Below are positions 42,875 to 51,026 of a stretch of DNA of 58,032 nucleotides, piece after piece (positions within the stretch are counted from its first letter, which is position 1; every line of letters starts with the position of its first letter). The DNA comes from an uncultured Prevotella sp. (GTDB lineage Bacteria > Bacteroidota > Bacteroidia > Bacteroidales > Bacteroidaceae): assembly GCA_947169185.1 (NCBI GenBank), contig CAMVOS010000014.1, forward strand, positions 1 through 58,032. The letters are read 5' to 3'. Both the position numbers and the translations under genes were made by a program. A model generated the notes under the pieces. It ran no database searches and was not told where the DNA came from. It was given only the letters and a program-made list of their open reading frames with translations.

Positions 42875-44437
42875 ATGAAAAAACTATCAATGAAACTCGC
42901 AACAGTCTGTTGTTGCATCACGCTGCTTACTTCATGTAGCATCGACAACTCCGACAATCCTGTGAACCCAATCGATTCGGAAGAGCCAGCCGCGTACACC
43001 ATTCTCTACTACGGCCATGGTGGCGGTAACAGAGAATACTACTATCTGCAGAAGATAGCCGATTTCTACAATGCCAGCCCCGAGGCCCTGAAGCGGGTAA
43101 ACGTGGTGGTGCAGTACAAATTCTCTACGGCCGAGAACATAGAGAAACAAAAGTATTTCGGTGCTGATTCCTGTCAGTTGTACGGCAGCAAGTCAATTCG
43201 CTGGGCCCTTGACCCTGCAAAGACATTCGAGGAACAGGCTTTCGACCCGGCCAGCATCTATGGCGCCGACAATGCCGACCACACCTCTCCCGACTCGTTG
43301 GCCAATTTCATTAAATGGGCCGTCAAAGCCTATCCTGCCAAGAAGTACATGCTCATCGTCCATGACCATGGTGGCGGCTATACGCCGGACGGAGAACTGC
43401 CGGAGGCCGAACCTGCTGCCGCCGCCAGACGATGCTTGGTTGGCGACGACGGCCACAGCGGCCACTTTTTTACAGCCAAGAGCTTCCGCCGTGCGCTGAC
43501 CACCTCCGGTGTCAGTTTCGAGACCGTCTTTATAGACGCCTGTCTGATGAACAATCTCGAGTACCAGTTCGAGTTGTATGACCTCTGCGACTATGTCATC
43601 GCCCCCACCTATTCAAAGCCCTCTATCGATGGTGCCTATCGCATGATACCACAGGTGCTCGGCCAGCCCATGGTGGACATTGAGAAGGCGTTGGACGAAT
43701 ACTGCAAAGCCTGCGTGAACAGTTGGGACATAGCTTTTGGGACCGAAACCGACGATAATACTCCAAACTATACCGACATGACCGTCACCCGCACCGCCAA
43801 TATCCCGCAGCTGGGCAAAGTGCTGCGCGAGTTCACCGACCGCCTTTGCAACACCTACACCAACGGCACCGATGCCCAGCGCGCTGCCATCGACAGCTGT
43901 ACGGCCAGCGCTACCAAGGTGCAGTTGAATCAGGCCAACTATGATGCCGTCAAATATGTGCGTTCCATCATCACCGTCCTGCCCGAGGTATATGGCGACG
44001 ACTTCTACAACCAGATGAAGGCCGCCTTCAACAACTGCATCTTAGCACAGTACTTCAGCCACTACCTCACTGTCCACAAATATATGGTTGACTACAGTGT
44101 GCTGCTAGGTGCCGAAGGCGCTTACGCCTATACCTTCTGGCGCGATAATAAAGAAACCGACAGCCCGGAGCCCTATGCCGCATACATCTATGCCGACAAC
44201 GGTGATCAGCAACTTTACAAACTCACGCAAACCGACAACCCCGAATACTACAGCGCTGAACCCGTCGGCGAGGCAAGTAATTGGGGTTCCACGCTGGCCG
44301 AAACCTACGAGCAACTAGCCTTCGACCGCATTGTGGGATGGAGCCGCTGGCTTCGACTCAACAAGCAGTGGCCCAACATGTTCTGTCCGAATGACCTGTA
44401 CTTCGAGTTGCCCATGCCTAAAGAGCAAGACTTCTAA
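42875..44437 (+). CDS. clostripain-like (C11) cysteine peptidase lipoprotein
   Basis: A 520-residue lipoprotein; lipidated Cys21 lies in LLTSC. The caspase-like fold of family C11 is shown by YTILYYGHGGG, by His165 in IVHDHGGGY and by Cys223 in VFIDACLMNNLEY, the catalytic dyad. Clostripain cuts after arginine or lysine; some gut C11 enzymes (fragipain, PmC11) activate themselves or toxins. Here the substrate is unknown. A His-Asp-His stretch around 163-165 fits the family. A terminator hairpin follows. It lies between the YiiX-like lipoprotein gene and pgk. Confidence 0.88.
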   Translation: MKKLSMKLATVCCCITLLTSCSIDNSDNPVNPIDSEEPAAYTILYYGHGGGNREYYYLQKIADFYNASPEALKRVNVVVQYKFSTAENIEKQKYFGADSCQLYGSKSIRWALDPAKTFEEQAFDPASIYGADNADHTSPDSLANFIKWAVKAYPAKKYMLIVHDHGGGYTPDGELPEAEPAAAARRCLVGDDGHSGHFFTAKSFRRALTTSGVSFETVFIDACLMNNLEYQFELYDLCDYVIAPTYSKPSIDGAYRMIPQVLGQPMVDIEKALDEYCKACVNSWDIAFGTETDDNTPNYTDMTVTRTANIPQLGKVLREFTDRLCNTYTNGTDAQRAAIDSCTASATKVQLNQANYDAVKYVRSIITVLPEVYGDDFYNQMKAAFNNCILAQYFSHYLTVHKYMVDYSVLLGAEGAYAYTFWRDNKETDSPEPYAAYIYADNGDQQLYKLTQTDNPEYYSAEPVGEASNWGSTLAETYEQLAFDRIVGWSRWLRLNKQWPNMFCPNDLYFELPMPKEQDF

Positions 44438-44442
44438 TCATC

Positions 44443-44474
44443 AGGGGCAGATCTCAATAGAGAGACCTGCCCCT
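44443..44474 (+). terminator. terminator after the C11 peptidase gene
   Basis: AGGGGCAGATCTC pairs with AGAGACCTGCCCCT with one mismatch and is followed by TATAAT. Confidence 0.7.
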
Positions 44475-44539
44475 TATAATCTCTGGCTTTTGCAAACTCT
44501 GCCTTACATTATTAAATATACTTAGCAAAAAAGTTTTAA

Positions 44540-44565
44540 ATTATGCATCATTCATAATGCATAAT
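44540..44565. repeat. ATTATGCAT/ATGCATAAT inverted repeat
   Basis: Perfect 9-bp arms with an 8-base spacer, 14 bases upstream of the pgk -7 box. It may be a member of the AT-rich repeat class or an operator. Confidence 0.6.
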
Positions 44566-44578
44566 CATAATTATTTCG

Positions 44579-44587
44579 TACTTTTGC
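44579..44587 (+). promoter_or_regulatory. -7 box TACTTTTGC for pgk
   Basis: The leader of about 70 bases contains TAAATTGTAAATTGTAAAA-type simple repeats (44625-44660), directly before the pgk ATG. Confidence 0.65.
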
Positions 44588-44661
44588 ACTTCGAAAATTA
44601 TTGCACGATAGCACAATAAAAAATAAATAGTAAATTGTAAATTGTAAAATTGTAAATCATC

Positions 44662-45933
44662 ATGACAATTAACGAATTCAACTTTGCCGGTAAGAAGGCA
44701 ATTGTACGTGTTGACTTCAACGTACCCCTGGACGAGAATGGTAAGATTACTGATGACACCCGCATCCGCGGTGCTCTGCCCACCCTGAAGAAGATTCTGG
44801 CCGATGGTGGTGCAACTATCATCATGAGCCACATGGGTAAGCCCAAAGGTAAGGTAGATGCTAAGAAGTCTCTGGGTCAGATCCGCGAGGCTGTAGAGAA
44901 GGCACTGGGTGTTCCCGTTGCTTTTGCTCCCGACTGCGCTAAGGCTGCTGATGCTGCTAAGGCTCTGAAGATGGGTGAGGCTCTGCTGCTTGAGAACCTG
45001 CGCTTCTATCCTGAGGAAGAGGGTAAGCCAGTAGGTATCGACAAGGCTGATCCTGCATACGACGAGGCTAAGAAGGCTATGAAGGCCAGCCAGAAGGAGT
45101 TTGCAAAAACGTTGGCATCGTATGCCGACTGCTACGTAATGGATGCATTCGGTACCGCTCACCGCAAGCACGCTTCTACCGCTGTTATCGCCGACTACTT
45201 CGACGCTGACAACAAGATGCTGGGCCTGCTGATGGAGAAGGAGGTTCAGGCTGTTGACGCCGTGCTCTCTAACATCAAGCGTCCTTTCGTAGCCATCATG
45301 GGTGGTTCTAAGGTTTCTTCTAAGATTGGTATCATCGAGAACCTGCTTGGTAAGGTTGATAAGCTCATCCTCTGCGGTGGTATGACATACACCTTCGCTA
45401 AGGCTCACAACGGTGAGATTGGTGATTCAATCGTTGAGCTCGACAAGCTGGATGTAGCTCTGGGTGTTGAGGAGCTGGCTAAGAAGAACGGCGTAGAGCT
45501 CGTTCTGGGTTCTGACTGCACAGCTACTAACGGTCTCGACTTCGGTACGATGACTGTTAAGGAGGGTGCTGAGATCATCACCTGCCCTGCCAACAAGGTT
45601 CCTGCTGGTTTCGAGGGTGTTGACGCTGGTCCTGAGAGCCAGAAGGCATTTGCCGAGGCTATCAAGGGTGCTAAGACCATCCTGTGGAACGGTCCTGCCG
45701 GCGTATTCGAGTGCGACGCCTTCACCGCTGGTTCACGTGCCATCGGCGACGCTATCGCTGAGGCAACCAAGAACGGTGCTTTCTCACTGATTGGTGGTGG
45801 CGACTCTGTAGCTTGTGTCAACAAGTTCGGTCTGGCCGACCAGGTATCTTACATCTCTACTGGCGGTGGTGCTCTGCTCGAGGCCATCGAGGGTAAAGTT
45901 CTTCCTGGCGTTGCTGCTATTAAGGGCGAGTAA
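44662..45933 (+). CDS. pgk: phosphoglycerate kinase
   Basis: A 423-residue glycolytic enzyme that transfers phosphate from 1,3-bisphosphoglycerate to [44 protein letters not shown] and [14 protein letters not shown] are substrate-binding blocks of the N-lobe; [17 protein letters not shown] and [13 protein letters not shown] are nucleotide-binding blocks of the C-lobe. Codon use is strongly biased (for example GGT, GCT, AAG), as expected for a highly expressed gene, unlike its neighbours. Its stop overlaps the start of the DUF3298 gene (TAATG). Confidence 0.98.
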   Translation: MTINEFNFAGKKAIVRVDFNVPLDENGKITDDTRIRGALPTLKKILADGGATIIMSHMGKPKGKVDAKKSLGQIREAVEKALGVPVAFAPDCAKAADAAKALKMGEALLLENLRFYPEEEGKPVGIDKADPAYDEAKKAMKASQKEFAKTLASYADCYVMDAFGTAHRKHASTAVIADYFDADNKMLGLLMEKEVQAVDAVLSNIKRPFVAIMGGSKVSSKIGIIENLLGKVDKLILCGGMTYTFAKAHNGEIGDSIVELDKLDVALGVEELAKKNGVELVLGSDCTATNGLDFGTMTVKEGAEIITCPANKVPAGFEGVDAGPESQKAFAEAIKGAKTILWNGPAGVFECDAFTAGSRAIGDAIAEATKNGAFSLIGGGDSVACVNKFGLADQVSYISTGGGALLEAIEGKVLPGVAAIKGE

Positions 45934-46793
45934 TGAAACACATTTCTATATTTATCATGATGGCCGCAGCGTTTACCGCTTGCGGCCATCGTGCTTCTAC
46001 GGATAACGCTACAGATGCTGATTCCCTCAGCACGGACAGCGCAAAGGTGGAGGCACTCGTGGATGATGACTCGTATATCGAGGTAGAGACCGTGAAGTTT
46101 GAAAAGAGCGACTCTACTGCCGAAGTGTCCGTTCTCGTAGAATGGCCTACTAAGGGCGACAAGGTCATCGTGGATAGTCTGAAAAAACATATCTGCGATT
46201 TACTAGGTGATGACTTTCTTGACGGTCCCGAGTCCATTAAGAAATACGGACAGGCCGTATTCGAGTCGCAGCAAGAGGACTGGCATCATGTCTATGACGA
46301 AATGGACCCAGAGGCCCGCATGGGTGCCTTCTCTAAAACACACGACATCACTATCCTGACGCAGACCAAAAACTACGTCACCTTATTCTATACCACACAC
46401 GAATATGGTGGCGGCGCTCATGGCTACACGACAGAAGTCGGCTTTACCTTCCGCAAGAGCGATGGTAAGCAGATTCCACTGCTAACGAACACCAATTCGC
46501 CAAAGTTGGATAAGCTCATCAAGGAGGGCGTCAGGCGCCATTTCTCTGGCGAGGACAAACCGATGTCCGACGAAGAGCTGTTGGAGTATCTGTTTGCTGA
46601 AGAAGTGTCGGTACTCAACCACCTTCCATTGCCAGGTAATCCACCATACCTCTCTAAGACTGGCATGGTGTTCCTCTATACACAATATGAGATTGCCCCC
46701 TACTCTTCGGGCATCATCACTTTCGAAGTGCCTTTCAACGATATCATGCCCTTCATGACCAAAGAGGCCAAGGAACTGATTCCCGAGGAATAA
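45933..46793 (+). CDS. DUF3298-type lipoprotein
   Basis: A 286-residue lipoprotein (lipidated Cys17 in AAAFTACG), followed by an acidic linker. The C-terminal part matches the DUF3298/RsiV-like fold: THEYGGGAHGYTTEVGFTFRKSDGK and PLLTNTNSPKLDKLIKEGVRRHF are the recognisable stretches (residues 145-195), with YTQYEIAPYSSGIITFEVPF near the end. In Bacillus RsiV this fold binds lysozyme; a similar role here is speculation. It is translationally coupled to pgk, which gives it an unusually strong promoter for a lipoprotein. Confidence 0.82.
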   Translation: MKHISIFIMMAAAFTACGHRASTDNATDADSLSTDSAKVEALVDDDSYIEVETVKFEKSDSTAEVSVLVEWPTKGDKVIVDSLKKHICDLLGDDFLDGPESIKKYGQAVFESQQEDWHHVYDEMDPEARMGAFSKTHDITILTQTKNYVTLFYTTHEYGGGAHGYTTEVGFTFRKSDGKQIPLLTNTNSPKLDKLIKEGVRRHFSGEDKPMSDEELLEYLFAEEVSVLNHLPLPGNPPYLSKTGMVFLYTQYEIAPYSSGIITFEVPFNDIMPFMTKEAKELIPEE

Positions 46794-46857
46794 AGACAAC
46801 AACTAAGACAACTCTAAATTAGAAAAACTGTTGTCCTTGTTGTCTAAGTTGTCGTTT
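46794..46857. terminator. hairpin region between convergent DUF3298 and trmH genes
   Basis: Repeated GACAAC and GTTGTC words on either side of TCTAAATTAGAA can form a long imperfect stem that may end transcription in both directions. Confidence 0.5.
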
Positions 46858-47665
46858 ATAAACTCTGGCGCTGCCTTACTGCTTCAAACATCAGTATGGC
46901 AGCGCTAACGCTAACATTCAGCGAGTCAATCTGTCCCAGCATCGGAATACGGATATGGGCATCGGCAGCCTGACGCCACAAATCGGTCAGTCCGTCGTGC
47001 TCGGTACCCATCACGATAGCCGTACCACAAGTCATATCGGTATCGTAATAGAGATGAGAGTCCTGAAGCTGGGCAGTCAGGATCTTGATGCCACGCTGTT
47101 TCAGGAAAGAAATACATGCTTCAGACGAACAGGCTACACAAGGTACTGTAAAAGCCGCACCTACCGACGAGCGGATGAGGTTGGGATTATAGAGGTCGGT
47201 CAGCGGGTCGCACACCACGACGGCATCGACGCCAGACGCATCAGCCGAGCGCAGAATAGCGCCCAGATTGCCAGGCTTCTCAACACTCTCCAAGACGACA
47301 ATGACAGGATGCTCACCAAGTTGCAAATCATCAAGTTTCAGATTTCTCGTCTTCACTTCGGCTATCACGCCCTCCGTCGAACCACGATAGGCCACCTTCT
47401 CGTAGACCTCGCGCGACACCTCGAAACACCTCACAGGGGGACAGACCCCGTGTGAGGTAAGGCTCACAGAGGGTCTGTCCTGTGAGGTCAGCTCCGGACA
47501 CCAAAAGATGGTATCAATCTCGTAGCCCGCACTGATACAATGCTGTAACTCCTGCTGACCTTCGACGACAAACAGGCCCTGTTTGCGACGTTCGGACGAC
47601 TTCTGCTGCAATGCCGTCAGAAGTTTGATTTTCGGATTCTGTAAACTTGTTATTTGTTCAATCAT
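46856..47665 (-). CDS. TrmH/SpoU family RNA 2'-O-methyltransferase with repeat-derived insert
   Basis: A 269-residue protein with a substrate-binding N-terminal domain (ITSLQNPKIKLLTALQQKSS, GLFVVEGQQEL) and a SPOUT knot domain. LESVEKPGNLGAILRSADASG is motif 1, VMGTEHDGLTD motif 2 (the usual NEG is TEH) and IPMLGQIDSLNVSVSAAI motif 3, with the conserved Asn-Val-Ser-x-Ala. It methylates ribose in rRNA or tRNA; the target nucleotide is unknown. Residues 60-80 (SQDRPSVSLTSHGVCPPVRC) are encoded by two opposed copies of a palindromic element, in a surface loop between domains. The start lies 3 bases after a perfect -7 box, so the mRNA is probably leaderless. Confidence 0.9.
   Translation of the reverse strand: MIEQITSLQNPKIKLLTALQQKSSERRKQGLFVVEGQQELQHCISAGYEIDTIFWCPELTSQDRPSVSLTSHGVCPPVRCFEVSREVYEKVAYRGSTEGVIAEVKTRNLKLDDLQLGEHPVIVVLESVEKPGNLGAILRSADASGVDAVVVCDPLTDLYNPNLIRSSVGAAFTVPCVACSSEACISFLKQRGIKILTAQLQDSHLYYDTDMTCGTAIVMGTEHDGLTDLWRQAADAHIRIPMLGQIDSLNVSVSAAILMFEAVRQRQSL
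47429..47488. repeat. two opposed copies of the 29-nt palindrome inside trmH
   Basis: Copy 1 at 47429-47457 (arms ACCTCACA/TGTGAGGT) and diverged copy 2 at 47462-47488 in the opposite orientation. Both are read as codons in the trmH frame. Confidence 0.88.
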
Positions 47666-47668
47666 GGG

Positions 47669-47677
47669 GCAAAGGTA
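47669..47677 (-). promoter_or_regulatory. -7 box TACCTTTGC for trmH
   Basis: It is so close to the ATG (47663-47665) that transcription should start at or next to it. Confidence 0.7.
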
Positions 47678-47741
47678 CGAAAATTATAACGATTACGTTA
47701 AATATTTCATAATTTATCATCGTTAATTAACAAATAATTCC

Positions 47742-47750
47742 TATCTTTGC
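47742..47750 (+). promoter_or_regulatory. -7 box TATCTTTGC for the 83-residue protein
   Basis: It lies 28 bases before the ATG at 47779 and probably also serves the sugar-oxidation genes downstream. Confidence 0.7.
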
Positions 47751-47778
47751 ATCACGAAACAATTTAAATCTATCGAAT

Positions 47779-48030
47779 ATGAAAAAGAAGTTTGTAATTG
47801 GAGACCGCACGAAGGACGAGTACATCTCCGTATTAGACAGAGCCAACAAGAAGCTCGAGTTTACGAACCACCTCGCATCAGCCAAGGAATTCTTTGGATT
47901 CGAAGAGACCAAGGCAGAGCTCAAGGCATTGCAGGACGAAACAGGTTACTTCCAGGATCTGCAGGTTTATATCAAGGACGAAGATAACAAGGCTCACCGC
48001 CCTGATGAGCGTGACATGATGCCATGGTAA
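47779..48030 (+). CDS. 83-residue protein of unknown function
   Basis: A small soluble, charged protein (MKKKFVIGDRTKDEYISVLD, RANKKLEFTNHLASAKEFFG, then FEETKAELKALQDETGYFQD). It is probably helical in the centre, ends in RPDERDMMPW, and has no signal peptide, membrane helix or known motif. It has a perfect promoter and good codon use, so it is very likely a real gene. A GAGGTAA array fills the 37 bases to the aldo/keto reductase. It is not recognised, and no function is proposed. Confidence 0.75.
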   Translation: MKKKFVIGDRTKDEYISVLDRANKKLEFTNHLASAKEFFGFEETKAELKALQDETGYFQDLQVYIKDEDNKAHRPDERDMMPW

Positions 48031-48033
48031 ATT

Positions 48034-48066
48034 AGAGGTAAGAGGTAAGAAGTAAGAGGTAAGAGA
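48034..48066 (+). repeat. GAGGTAA array directly before the aldo/keto reductase start
   Basis: 33 bases of AGAGGTA units ending one base before the ATG at 48068. It therefore supplies the whole ribosome-binding region of this gene. Confidence 0.9.
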
Positions 48067-48067
48067 A

Positions 48068-49015
48068 ATGCGTTATAGAGCATTAGGAAAAACAGGAATG
48101 CAGGTGTCGGAGCTGGGCTTCGGCGCCTCTTCTTTGGGTGGGGTATTCCACTCTTTTAACGAGAATAGGGGCATCGACGCAGTGTTTGCTGCTGTGGATG
48201 CTGGTATCAACATCATCGACGTGTCGCCATACTACGGTCACTACAAAGCCGAAACAGTTCTTGGTAAGGCATTGAAGGACCTGCCCCGCGACAAGTACTA
48301 CCTGTCGACGAAGGTAGGCCGCTATGGCAAGGATGGCGTCAACACATGGGACTACTCGGCCAAGCGTGCCAAGGAGAGCGTCTATGAGAGTCTGGAGCGT
48401 CTGAACATCGACTATATCGACATCATCAACGTGCACGACATCGAGTTTCAGGGCCGCATGGAAGGTGGACTGCAGAAGGTGGTCGACGAGACCCTGCCCG
48501 CCCTGCACGAACTGAAGAAGGAGGGCGTCGTCCGTCATGTGGGTATCACCGACCTGCAGTTGGAGAACCTGCGCTGGGTCATCGAGCACTCAGAGCCGGG
48601 AATGGTTGAGTCAGTGATGAACTTCTGCCACTACTGTCTGTGCGACGACAAGCTGGTGGACTTCATGGACTTCTTCGACGAGCGAGGCATTGGCGTACTG
48701 TCGGCATCGCCATTCTCTATGGGACTGTTGACGGAGCGAGGTGTACCCGACTGGCACCCTGCCCCCAAGCCATTGGTAGAGGCGTGCAAGCGAGCTGCAG
48801 AGCATTGTAAGGCAAAGGGCTACCCCATCGAGAAGCTGGCTATGCAGTTCTCGTGCTCATATCCCCGCATCGCCTCGACCGTGTTCAGCACCACACGTCC
48901 TGAAGCTATCAAGACAAACATCAGCTACATTGAGGAACCAATGGACGAACAGCTGGTGAAGGAAGTCAGAGAGATTATTGGTGACCAACAGCGCGTATCA
49001 TGGGCCAATACATAA
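48068..49015 (+). CDS. aldo/keto reductase, L-fucose/L-galactose dehydrogenase type
   Basis: A 315-residue NAD(P)-dependent oxidoreductase with a TIM-barrel fold. The catalytic tetrad is Asp51, Tyr56, Lys82 and His123 (in IIDVSPYYG, STKVGRY and NVHDIEF). The stretches DIINVHDIEF, GVLSASPFSMGLLTERGVPD and WHPAPKPLVEACKRAAEHCK closely follow plant L-galactose dehydrogenase and bacterial L-fucose dehydrogenases. The expected reaction is oxidation of L-fucose or L-galactose to the lactone. The gene's last 16 bases overlap the amidohydrolase, and the ribosome-binding region is repeat sequence. Confidence 0.85.
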   Translation: MRYRALGKTGMQVSELGFGASSLGGVFHSFNENRGIDAVFAAVDAGINIIDVSPYYGHYKAETVLGKALKDLPRDKYYLSTKVGRYGKDGVNTWDYSAKRAKESVYESLERLNIDYIDIINVHDIEFQGRMEGGLQKVVDETLPALHELKKEGVVRHVGITDLQLENLRWVIEHSEPGMVESVMNFCHYCLCDDKLVDFMDFFDERGIGVLSASPFSMGLLTERGVPDWHPAPKPLVEACKRAAEHCKAKGYPIEKLAMQFSCSYPRIASTVFSTTRPEAIKTNISYIEEPMDEQLVKEVREIIGDQQRVSWANT

Positions 49016-49914
49016 TCGATGCGCACGCCCATTTGTGGCTGAATGTGGATACTGTTGTGAATGGTTCACCCATTCACCCCTTGAAGCCCAACCGCAGCCG
49101 GAGCATGTTCTTCGGTGAGGAGCGCCAAATGTTGCCTCCCTATATGACCGACGGACAGAACACCGCCGAGCGATTCCTGTCGAATATGGACTATGCGCAG
49201 GTGTCGGCAGCTGTTATCACGCAGGAGTTTATTGACGGCCTGCAAAATAACTACCTGATGCAGGTGCAGCAGCGCTACCCCAACCGTTTCTTCTGTTTCG
49301 GCATGCCTGAACTGCGCAAACCAGGGTTCTGTGACGAGGCCAAGAACCTCATCGACAAAGGATTCCGAGGCATCAAGGTGCCTGCCGCCCGTCTGCCCTG
49401 GCAGTTTTTGAACAACGAAATGCTGCAGATGCTGCGCATGATGGAACAGAAGGGTGTCATCCTCGGTATCGAGCTGATGGACGGCGACGCACAGGTAGCA
49501 CAGATGGAGACGCTCATCCAGGAATGTCCGCAGCTGAAAATCATCATCGGCCACTTCGGCATGGTGACGCGTCCGAACTGGATGTCACAAATCAAGTTGG
49601 CCCGCCATGAGAATGTCTACGTGGAAAGCGGTGGTATTACGTGGTTGTTCAACGATGAGTTCTACCCATTCCCATCAGCTATCCGTGCCATCAAGGAAGC
49701 TGCCGACGAGGTGGGCTGGCAGAAGCTGATGTGGGGCTCGGACTATCCGCGCACCATCACCGCCATCACGTACAAGATGTCGTACGACTTCGTGACGAAG
49801 AGTAAGGAGCTGACAGAGGAACAGAAAGAGATGTTCCTCTCAAGCAACGCCAAACAGTTCTTCGGCTTTGGCGAATTAATAGAATTACCGTATATCAAAA
49901 ACATGAGCGAATGA
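49000..49914 (+). CDS. amidohydrolase family protein, probable sugar lactonase
   Basis: A 304-residue metal-dependent hydrolase (amidohydrolase-2 family). YIIDAHAHLW supplies His9 and His11 for the metal; IIIGHFGM and MWGSDYPRTI supply the later His and Asp. Members of this family include L-fuconolactonase, which opens the lactone made by the preceding dehydrogenase. It overlaps the neighbours at both ends (16 bases and ATGA), showing strict coupling. An alternative role as a decarboxylase-like enzyme of the same family cannot be ruled out from sequence alone. Confidence 0.8.
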   Translation: MGQYIIDAHAHLWLNVDTVVNGSPIHPLKPNRSRSMFFGEERQMLPPYMTDGQNTAERFLSNMDYAQVSAAVITQEFIDGLQNNYLMQVQQRYPNRFFCFGMPELRKPGFCDEAKNLIDKGFRGIKVPAARLPWQFLNNEMLQMLRMMEQKGVILGIELMDGDAQVAQMETLIQECPQLKIIIGHFGMVTRPNWMSQIKLARHENVYVESGGITWLFNDEFYPFPSAIRAIKEAADEVGWQKLMWGSDYPRTITAITYKMSYDFVTKSKELTEEQKEMFLSSNAKQFFGFGELIELPYIKNMSE

Positions 49915-50927
49915 AAGCAATACAAATTACAGAGCCTTCAGTGATGAAGGTAGTTGAGATGGAGAAACCCCAGTGCGGTGCCGACGAGGTGCTGCTGAAA
50001 ATTCATTATGTAGGTTTCTGCGGAAGCGACCTGAACACCTATCGTGGTCTGAACCCCATGGTAAAGATGCCCGTCATTCCCGGTCACGAGATTGGCGCCG
50101 AGATTGCTGAGGTGGGCAGTTCGGTGCCCGGGCATTTATGTCCGGGAATGGCCGTCACAGTGAATCCCTATACCAACTGCGGTCATTGTCCGTCGTGCAA
50201 GAACCGCAGATACAATGCCTGCCAGCACAACGAGACGCTGGGCGTACAGCGCAATGGTGCCATGCGCGAATACATTGCCATTCCCTGGCAGAAGGTGATT
50301 CCCATCGGCAATATCACCGTTGAGCATGCTGCCCTCATCGAACCGATGTCTGTCGGTTTCCATGCCGTAAACCGTGCGCAAGTGGTGGATACTGACACCG
50401 TCATGGTGATTGGCTGTGGCATGGTGGGCGTAGGAGCCGTAGTGCGTGCTATTATGCGCGGCGCTAAGGTCATTGCCTGCGATATGGATGACGAGAAGTT
50501 GGAGATTGTCCGCGGCTTGGGTGCGGAATACACCATCAATTCGGCCAAGGAGAATGTGCACGAACGCTTGCAGGAAATCACCAATGGTGCTGGGCCTGAT
50601 GTAGTTATCGAGGCTGTAGGTGCACCAGTAACCTATCAGATGGCTGTCAACGAGGTAGCCTTCACGGGTCGTGTGGTGTGCATCGGTTATGCCAAGCAGG
50701 ATGTGCAATTCACCACCAAGCTCTTCGTACAGAAGGAACTCGACATCCGTGGCTCGCGCAATGCACAACCTGAGGACTTCGAGGGTGTCATCCGCTATCT
50801 CGAAAAAAACAACCCACCCTATGACATTTTGATTTCGAACGAGGTGACGCCCGAGCATGCCGAAGAGGCTATGCAACAATGGATGCAAGCTCCGGCAAAG
50901 GTATTCCGAATCTTAGTCAAGTTCTAA
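49911..50927 (+). CDS. zinc-dependent alcohol dehydrogenase, L-galactonate/L-fuconate type
   Basis: A 338-residue medium-chain dehydrogenase. The catalytic zinc ligands are in GFCGSD and GHEIGAEI; the structural zinc site NCGHCPSCKNRRYNAC has Cx2Cx2Cx7C. The NAD-binding GCGMVGVGA is normal. DIRGSRNAQPEDFEGVI matches the L-galactonate 5-dehydrogenase (LgoD) group of E. coli. It should oxidise the sugar acid produced by the two upstream enzymes. A kinase/aldolase pair for the next step is not in the window, so the pathway must be completed elsewhere. A terminator follows. Confidence 0.85.
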   Translation: MKAIQITEPSVMKVVEMEKPQCGADEVLLKIHYVGFCGSDLNTYRGLNPMVKMPVIPGHEIGAEIAEVGSSVPGHLCPGMAVTVNPYTNCGHCPSCKNRRYNACQHNETLGVQRNGAMREYIAIPWQKVIPIGNITVEHAALIEPMSVGFHAVNRAQVVDTDTVMVIGCGMVGVGAVVRAIMRGAKVIACDMDDEKLEIVRGLGAEYTINSAKENVHERLQEITNGAGPDVVIEAVGAPVTYQMAVNEVAFTGRVVCIGYAKQDVQFTTKLFVQKELDIRGSRNAQPEDFEGVIRYLEKNNPPYDILISNEVTPEHAEEAMQQWMQAPAKVFRILVKF

Positions 50928-50956
50928 AAAGAACTCCGTATACTAGAACACAAATG

Positions 50957-50987
50957 AAAGAAGCCCTTCACAACGGAGGGCTTCTTT
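50957..50987. terminator. bidirectional terminator between the dehydrogenase and fusA2 genes
   Basis: AAAGAAGCCCT and AGGGCTTCTTT form a perfect 11-bp stem with a 9-base loop and T-rich ends on both strands. Confidence 0.85.
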
Positions 50988-51026
50988 ATTGGAGAAGTGT
51001 TGGCGGCATAACCGCCAACAACTTGT

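Noticed and set aside
44548..45408. 286-residue open frame antisense to pgk
   Set aside because: It arises from the strong codon bias of pgk on the other strand; no motif.
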